DNA from: Paracoccaceae bacterium
GTDB lineage: Bacteria > Pseudomonadota > Alphaproteobacteria > Rhodobacterales > Rhodobacteraceae
Assembly: GCA_007128995.1 (NCBI GenBank)
Contig: SKWJ01000141.1
Span: 1-11,196 of the forward strand
Length of the DNA: 11,196 nt
Direction of reading: 5' to 3'
This document shows, piece after piece, positions 6,749 to 11,196 of this stretch; position 1 is the stretch's first letter, and the number at the start of each line of letters is the position of its first letter. The notes beneath the pieces were generated by a model. The model was given only the letters and a program-made list of their open reading frames with translations. It did no database searches and was not told where the DNA came from. A program made the translations under genes and the position numbers.

Positions 6749-7486
6749 ATGACCAAACTCGTCATCAGTTCATACAATATTCACAAGGCGGTCGGAACCG
6801 ACATGCGGCGCGACCCGGCCAGAACTGTTGAAGTGATTTCGGAACTGGGCGCGGATATCGTCGCCTTGCAGGAAGTTGACCGACGTTTCGGGGACAGGAG
6901 GGGCGTGCTTGACCCAAACGCCTTGCGCACGCGGACAGGGTTGGAACCCGTTGTTCTGACAGACCGGCTGGGCACATTGGCACAGGGTTGGCATGGCAAT
7001 CTGCTGTTGCTGCGCGGCGCAGAGGTCGAACAGGCCCGCGCCATCACGCTGCCGGGGCTGGAACCCCGCGGGGCGATTGTGGCGGACATCCGGATTCATG
7101 GGCAACCTTTGCGCATCATAGCGGCCCATCTGGGGCTGCTGCATCAGTCACGGTTGCTGCAGGCGCGATTCCTGTCCCAAGAGATCGAGCGCGGCGATGG
7201 GCGACCAACGCTGGTGATGGGGGATTTCAATGAGTGGCGTCTGGGTGCAGGCTGCTCGCTCATGCCACTGCGCCGGGAACTGCGCGCGGTCAAACGCTCT
7301 GCCAACACCATTGCAAGTTTTCCTGCGCAGATGCCAGTTCTGCCTCTGGACAGGATCATCGGATGCCGAAAGGCGGATATTTCGGATTTGCGGGTCCATG
7401 ACAGTGCTCTGGCGCGCAAGGCATCTGATCATTTGCCCATCCGGGCCGGGCTGATCTTGCCCCAGGCCCAAAGCGCGGTTATGTGA
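6749..7486 (+). CDS. Endonuclease/exonuclease/phosphatase (EEP) superfamily protein
   Basis: A 245-aa metal-dependent phosphoesterase of the DNase I-like EEP fold. All the fold's active-site marks are visible: Asn10 in SSYNIHK, Glu42 in LQEVD, His127 in AAHLGLL, Asp159 and Asn161 in MGDFNEW, Asp201 in LPLDRI, and Asp227-His228 in SDHLPI. The protein is short and has no signal peptide, so a cytosolic enzyme is likely. Members cleave DNA, RNA, phosphoinositides or other phosphodiesters, and the substrate cannot be told from sequence; it lacks the length and extra motifs of exonuclease III. The ATG at 6749 follows AGAGG at short spacing. It ends 32 bp before miaB on the same strand and may be co-transcribed with it. 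Confidence 0.88.
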   Translation: MTKLVISSYNIHKAVGTDMRRDPARTVEVISELGADIVALQEVDRRFGDRRGVLDPNALRTRTGLEPVVLTDRLGTLAQGWHGNLLLLRGAEVEQARAITLPGLEPRGAIVADIRIHGQPLRIIAAHLGLLHQSRLLQARFLSQEIERGDGRPTLVMGDFNEWRLGAGCSLMPLRRELRAVKRSANTIASFPAQMPVLPLDRIIGCRKADISDLRVHDSALARKASDHLPIRAGLILPQAQSAVM

Positions 7487-7518
7487 CCGCAATCGAACTC
7501 TGTTCCGCGAGAGGGCCC

Positions 7519-8838
7519 ATGGCCGAAGCAAAGAAGCTGTATATCAAGACATATGGCTGCCAGATGAATGTCTATGACAGCGAGCGCATGGCAGAGGCGC
7601 TGGGGGCATCAGGGTATGTCACGACCGATAAGGCCGAAGATGCTGACATGATCCTGCTCAATACCTGTCACATCCGCGAAAAGGCGGCTGAAAAGGTGTA
7701 TTCGGAACTTGGCCGCTTCAAGCCGCTCAAGGCGGCCCGGCCTGATCTTAAGATCGGTGTTGCCGGCTGCGTTGCGCAGGCTGAAGGCGAAGAGATCATG
7801 CGTCGCCAACCCTTGGTGGATCTGGTGGTTGGCCCGCAGACCTATCATCGCCTGCCCGCGATGGAAGCCGCGATCCGCGGGGGGGCGCGCGCGGTCGACA
7901 CAGAGTTTCCCGAAGAAGACAAGTTCGAACATCTGCCGAAACCACCACAGGCGCGGCGTGGGCCGACCGCTTTTCTGACTGTGCAAGAGGGCTGTGACAA
8001 GTTCTGTGCCTTCTGCGTCGTCCCCTACACGCGCGGCGCTGAAGTGTCGCGCCCGGCGGCACGGCTGTTGTCTGAAGCGCAGGATCTGGTGTCGCGCGGC
8101 GTGCGCGAAATCACGCTGCTGGGACAGAATGTGAATGCCTATCACGGGGCCGGACCGGACGGCACCTGGACACTTGCACGGCTGATCCGTGAACTGGCAA
8201 AGATTGACGGACTGGCACGGATCCGGTTCACCACCTCGCACCCCAACGACATGGAAGACGACCTGATCGCCGCACATGGCGATGAGCCGAAACTCATGCC
8301 CTATTTGCATCTGCCTGTCCAATCCGGCAGCGACCGCATTCTGAAAGCGATGAATCGCAAGCATACCGCTGCCGACTATCTGCGGCTTGTCGAACGCTTG
8401 CGTGCGGCAAGACCGGATCTTCTGCTGTCAGGTGATTTCATCGTCGGCTTCCCCGGAGAGACCGATCAGGATTTTGAAGAGACGATGGATCTGGTCCGCG
8501 CCGTCGGTTACGGACAGGCTTACAGCTTCAAATACTCTGCGCGTCCGGGAACCCCGGCGGCCGAACGCGCGGGCGTTCCCGATGATGTTGCGCGCGATCG
8601 TCTTCACCGTCTGCAAGCCCTGCTGTCCAGCCAGCAACGTGCCGCGCAGGATGCCATGATTGGCCGTAATGTGTCGGTGCTTCTGGAGAAGCAGGGCAGG
8701 ATGCCGGGACAGATGGTTGGCAAATCCGAATACCTGCACGCTGTCCATGTCACCGATCCGCGCGCGCGGGCCGGTGACATCGCGCGTTTGCGCATTGTCG
8801 CAAGCGGACCAAATTCACTCTCGGGGGTGCTGATCTGA
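7519..8838 (+). CDS. miaB: tRNA-2-methylthio-N6-dimethylallyladenosine synthase (MiaB)
   Basis: Radical-SAM methylthiotransferase that adds a methylthio group at C2 of i6A37 in tRNAs reading UNN codons. The 439-aa protein has the three-part family layout. The N-terminal methylthiotransferase domain has its auxiliary-cluster cysteines Cys14 (TYGCQMN), Cys50 (LNTCHIR) and Cys84 (AGCVAQAEG). The radical-SAM domain has CDKFCAFC at 159-166 holding Cys159, Cys163 and Cys166. A C-terminal TRAM RNA-binding domain covers about the last 65 residues ([10 protein letters not shown] through [12 protein letters not shown]). The ATG at 7519 is chosen over GTG 7483 because the family starts with a short [13 protein letters not shown] opening and GAGAGG sits just upstream, although the spacing is short. 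It leads the conserved group with phoH, ybeY and corC, 158 bp downstream. RimO and MtaB are excluded by the MiaB-type cysteine motifs and length. Confidence 0.97.
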   Translation: MAEAKKLYIKTYGCQMNVYDSERMAEALGASGYVTTDKAEDADMILLNTCHIREKAAEKVYSELGRFKPLKAARPDLKIGVAGCVAQAEGEEIMRRQPLVDLVVGPQTYHRLPAMEAAIRGGARAVDTEFPEEDKFEHLPKPPQARRGPTAFLTVQEGCDKFCAFCVVPYTRGAEVSRPAARLLSEAQDLVSRGVREITLLGQNVNAYHGAGPDGTWTLARLIRELAKIDGLARIRFTTSHPNDMEDDLIAAHGDEPKLMPYLHLPVQSGSDRILKAMNRKHTAADYLRLVERLRAARPDLLLSGDFIVGFPGETDQDFEETMDLVRAVGYGQAYSFKYSARPGTPAAERAGVPDDVARDRLHRLQALLSSQQRAAQDAMIGRNVSVLLEKQGRMPGQMVGKSEYLHAVHVTDPRARAGDIARLRIVASGPNSLSGVLI

Positions 8839-8839
8839 A

Positions 8840-8876
8840 AAGTGCAGCTATATCTTGTGGCAAGGTCGCGGCACTT
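8840..8876 (+). other. Two-stem hairpin right after miaB
   Basis: Directly after the miaB stop, AAGTGC (8840-8845) and GCACTT (8871-8876) can pair as an outer stem, enclosing an inner CTTG-TGG-CAAG hairpin (8854-8864). There is no T tract afterwards, so it is not a standard intrinsic terminator. It might slow transcription, protect the miaB 3' end, or be chance. The remaining gap to phoH (8877-8984) shows no clear promoter. Confidence 0.3.
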
Positions 8877-8984
8877 GGCTGAATCTGGCGTGATCCTGCG
8901 AATTAGTCGAAAACAAGTCTTGCGCGACAAAGACAGGATTGGCAGCATGAATACAGCGAGTCGCGGCACGCTCTGCCGCCACAT

Positions 8985-8990
8985 AGGGAG
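8985..8990 (+). promoter_or_regulatory. Ribosome binding site fixing a TTG start of phoH
   Basis: AGGGAG lies six bases before TTG 8997. No ATG or GTG with a comparable site is available in this frame near the conserved start of the protein, so this site decides the unusual start codon. Confidence 0.75.
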
Positions 8991-8996
8991 ATTTGC

Positions 8997-10013
8997 TTGG
9001 GCATCAGCGCCTTGACCCCCCCGCCTGATCTGCGCGATGGCGCAGCAACCCATCTGGAGTTTTCGGATAACCGCCTGCTGGTCGATCTGTGTGGCGAATA
9101 CGACCGGAACCTGACCCATCTTGAAAGCCAGCTTGGCGTCCAGATCATCCGGCGCGGTAACCAGCTGGACATAATTGGTTCCGCCGAGGCGCGCGCGCAG
9201 GTCGCAGATATCCTTGAAGCCCTCTATCAAAGGCTGGAAGACGGTCGCGCGGTCGAAGCTGGCGATATTGCGGCGCTGATCCGTCTGGGCAGCAGTTCGC
9301 AGCCCGAGGGCGAGGGGAGCGAACAACTCGAAATGTTCCGCACCGGGCGGCTGGAGATCCGCACCCGGAAAAAAGCAATTTCGCCGCGCACAAAAGCTCA
9401 GCAAGAGTATACACGCGCCCTGCTCAAGAATGAGCTGAATTTCGGAATCGGGCCTGCTGGCACAGGCAAGACCTATATCGCGGTGGCTGTTGCGGTTCAG
9501 ATGTTTTCGGATGGACTGGTCGACAAGATCCTGCTGTCACGTCCCGCAGTCGAGGCCGGTGAGCGCTTGGGTTTTCTACCCGGTGACATGAAGGAAAAGG
9601 TCGATCCCTACATGCAGCCGCTTTACGATGCGCTGAATGATTTTCTGCCCGGCAAACAGCTGCAAAAGCTTATGGAAGAACGCCGCATCGAGATCGCACC
9701 GCTGGCCTTCATGCGTGGACGGACGCTTTCCAATGCCTTTGTCGTGCTGGACGAGGCACAGAACGCGACCGAGATGCAGATGAAAATGTTCCTGACGCGT
9801 CTGGGCGAAGGGTCCAGAATGGCAGTGACGGGCGACCGCAGTCAGGTGGACCTGCCACGCGGTGTCGCGTCGGGTTTGCGGGCCGCAGAACGCATCCTCG
9901 AAGGTGTCGACGGGATTGGCTTTAGCTATTTCACCTCGGCAGATGTTGTGCGTCACCCGCTGGTGGCGCGGATCATCCAGGCCTATGAACGCGACGAGGA
10001 AAAAGGTGTCTGA
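8997..10013 (+). CDS. ybeZ: PhoH-like ATPase (YbeZ family)
   Basis: A 338-aa cytosolic P-loop ATPase of the PhoH family. It is thought to act with YbeY in RNA and ribosome metabolism; the exact reaction is not settled. An N-terminal KH-like part with LGVQIIRRGNQLDIIG (about residues 46-61) precedes the ATPase domain. Walker A GPAGTGKT is at 152-159 and Walker B FVVLDEAQN at 248-256, with the family stretch LLSRPAVEAGERLGFLPGDM between them and TGDRSQVDLPRG after. Length fits the YbeZ type of about 320-350 aa. Translation starts at TTG behind a strong AGGGAG site. The 3' end overlaps ybeY by 8 nt, so the two are very likely translated in a coupled way. The same order (miaB, ybeZ, ybeY, corC) is seen in many proteobacteria, and in E. 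coli the ybeZYX-lnt operon is heat-induced. Confidence 0.96.
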   Translation: MGISALTPPPDLRDGAATHLEFSDNRLLVDLCGEYDRNLTHLESQLGVQIIRRGNQLDIIGSAEARAQVADILEALYQRLEDGRAVEAGDIAALIRLGSSSQPEGEGSEQLEMFRTGRLEIRTRKKAISPRTKAQQEYTRALLKNELNFGIGPAGTGKTYIAVAVAVQMFSDGLVDKILLSRPAVEAGERLGFLPGDMKEKVDPYMQPLYDALNDFLPGKQLQKLMEERRIEIAPLAFMRGRTLSNAFVVLDEAQNATEMQMKMFLTRLGEGSRMAVTGDRSQVDLPRGVASGLRAAERILEGVDGIGFSYFTSADVVRHPLVARIIQAYERDEEKGV

Positions 10014-10539
10014 CACGGCAGTCGTCGAAACTGTTCTGGAAGATGCACGCTGGAACGAAGACCAGCTTGGCGTCTGGGCGGAACGTGCGGCGCGTATGAC
10101 GCTTTTGCATCTCGGGCTGGCCGCGGAAGGGTTTGAAATTGCTCTGCTGGCCTGTGACGATGCGCGCATAGCAGAACTGAACACGGCGTTTCGTGGCAAA
10201 GCCGCTGCGACCAATGTGCTCAGCTGGCCAGCATGGGATCTGGCAGCAGACACAGAGGGTGGCACACCACATCCTCCCGATGCAGGCCCTCTGGGCATGC
10301 CTGATTCGCTGGGGGATATCGCATTGTCATATGACACCTGCATCCGCGAAGCCCACGCGCAGGGCAAGACATTCGAGGCCCATGTCACGCATCTGGTTGT
10401 TCATTCTGTTCTGCATTTGCTGGGATATGATCATATCCGTGACAAAGATGCCGCGTTGATGGAAGAAACCGAAGTGCAGATACTTGCACGACTTGGGGTG
10501 ACGAACCCATATGTTGTAAAGGCGGATATGCCATCGTGA
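10006..10539 (+). CDS. ybeY: Endoribonuclease YbeY (rRNA maturation factor)
   Basis: A 177-aa zinc-dependent single-strand RNase needed for 16S rRNA 3'-end maturation and 70S ribosome quality control. The metal site HSVLHLLGYDH is seen with His133, His137 and His143. The upstream family words are LNTAFRGKAAATNVLSWPA at about 58-76 and LGDIALSYD at 102-110. Between them lies an acidic/proline-rich loop of about 25 residues, longer than in E. coli YbeY but of a kind found in alphaproteobacteria. The GTG at 10006 was chosen because it is preceded by GAGG at good spacing and gives the usual short N-terminus; longer readings back to 9862 would lie inside phoH. The start overlaps the phoH end by 8 nt and corC follows after 15 bp, showing an operon. 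Confidence 0.95.
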   Translation: MSDTAVVETVLEDARWNEDQLGVWAERAARMTLLHLGLAAEGFEIALLACDDARIAELNTAFRGKAAATNVLSWPAWDLAADTEGGTPHPPDAGPLGMPDSLGDIALSYDTCIREAHAQGKTFEAHVTHLVVHSVLHLLGYDHIRDKDAALMEETEVQILARLGVTNPYVVKADMPS

Positions 10540-10554
10540 AGTCGGAAAGGACCA

Positions 10555-11196
10555 ATGGGCGACACAACAGACGGGTCTAGGGCAGCGCAGCGCGCGCTTG
10601 AGGACCAGACCGAAACGGAAACGCGCGGTTTGTTCGGCCGCCTGTTTGATGCTTTGACACCTGATGACGAAGACGGGCCCGAGCGTGCCTTGGCACTGGG
10701 GCAGACCTTGCCAGGCCTTGCCAATTTGCAGCGTCTGAAAGTTCAGGATGTTGCCATTCCAAAAGCCGAGATCGTGGCTCTGGAACGCGGGGCGGACCTC
10801 GCTGACATTGTCGCGCAGTTCCGCGAATCCGGGTATTCGCGCATCCCCGTCTATGATGACACGCTCGACAACCCGCTGGGCTTGTTGCTGCTGAAGGATC
10901 TGGCGTTGCGTTACGGATTCAACGGCAATCACGGCATTGATCTTGGCGCGATCCTGCGTCCGATCCTCTATGTCCCGCCGTCGATGCCGCTTTCAGTGCT
11001 TTTGCGCAAGATGCAGGCGGAACGTACGCATTTCGCGCTTGTGATCGATGAATACGGTGGCGTGGACGGGCTTGTCACGATCGAAGACCTTCTGGAACAG
11101 GTTGTCGGCGAGATTGAAGATGAACATGACACAGATGAAGAGGCCGATGTCATTCGCGAAACCCCTGCCAGCTATCTGGCCAATGCCCGCGCGCCC
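10555..11196 (+). CDS. corC: CorC/HlyC-type CBS-domain protein (cut by right window edge)
   Basis: The first 214 residues of a protein with two CBS domains and, normally, a C-terminal CorC_HlyC transporter-associated domain. This is the cytosolic YbeX/CorC type without a DUF21 membrane part, linked to magnesium and cobalt efflux and, more recently, to ribosome function. After a charged N-terminal tail with GLFGRLFDAL, CBS1 covers about 62-120 (VAIPKAEIVALE, SGYSRIPVYDDTLDNPLGLL) and CBS2 about 133-187 (SMPLSVLLRKMQAERTHFAL, then EYGGVDGLVTIEDLLEQVVG). The acidic EIEDEHDTDEE segment follows, as in the family; about 80-90 residues are missing. The ATG at 10555 follows AAGG at four bases, 15 bp after ybeY. 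The next gene outside is expected to be lnt (apolipoprotein N-acyltransferase). Older annotations call this hemolysin C, which is not a supported function. Confidence 0.93.
   Translation, partial: MGDTTDGSRAAQRALEDQTETETRGLFGRLFDALTPDDEDGPERALALGQTLPGLANLQRLKVQDVAIPKAEIVALERGADLADIVAQFRESGYSRIPVYDDTLDNPLGLLLLKDLALRYGFNGNHGIDLGAILRPILYVPPSMPLSVLLRKMQAERTHFALVIDEYGGVDGLVTIEDLLEQVVGEIEDEHDTDEEADVIRETPASYLANARAP

Noticed and set aside
8947..9015. 22-codon open frame overlapping the phoH start, possible leader peptide
   Set aside because: Weak ribosome site, no repeated regulatory codons and no attenuator structure; too short to support.
10213..10320. Extra acidic/proline-rich loop in YbeY as a possible inserted element
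   Set aside because: It is in frame, similar in base use to the rest of the gene, and alphaproteobacterial YbeY proteins commonly have a longer loop here.

Overview
The window reads as chromosomal DNA of an alphaproteobacterium, most likely a Rhodobacterales (Roseobacter/Rhodobacter-type) member. The reasons are an ethylmalonyl-CoA mutase, a divergent pobA/AraC-type pobR pair, the miaB-phoH-ybeY-corC run, a DUF2793 protein of a type common in Rhodobacteraceae, fairly high GC, and TGA as the stop codon of every complete gene. The species cannot be named from this sequence alone.

Left block, minus strand (1-3205): pobA (4-hydroxybenzoate 3-monooxygenase) is read leftward, followed by an APH-fold phosphotransferase gene broken by one in-frame amber codon, then the 5' part of ecm (ethylmalonyl-CoA mutase), which runs off the left edge. 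pobR, an AraC-type regulator, is divergent from pobA on the plus strand (3298-4209). The 92-bp gap between them holds a candidate pobA promoter with a perfect small palindrome between its -35 and -10 boxes. PobA feeds 4-hydroxybenzoate into the protocatechuate branch, which ends in acetyl-CoA and succinyl-CoA. Ecm belongs to acetyl-CoA assimilation, so a loose carbon-flow link is possible but not shown.

Middle block, minus strand (4280-6639): a BaiN/HI0933-like flavoprotein is followed 101 bp downstream by a 360-aa protein with an N-terminal DUF2793 module and a C-terminus resembling phage tail-fibre ends. The second looks like an isolated receptor-binding or spike protein, possibly linked to a gene transfer agent; no other phage or GTA gene is visible.

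Right block, plus strand (6749-11196): an endonuclease/exonuclease/phosphatase-fold protein, then miaB (tRNA methylthiotransferase), a PhoH-like ATPase with a TTG start, ybeY (rRNA-processing endoribonuclease, overlapping phoH by 8 nt) and corC (CBS-pair protein, cut by the right edge). This is the widely conserved RNA-maturation/envelope cluster; lnt would be expected next.

No tRNA, rRNA, insertion sequence, CRISPR array or attachment site was seen, and no intergenic gap exceeds 300 bases. I found no convincing unknown multi-gene system. The best leads are the amber codon in the phosphotransferase, the orphan tail-fibre-like protein, and the pobA operator-like palindrome.
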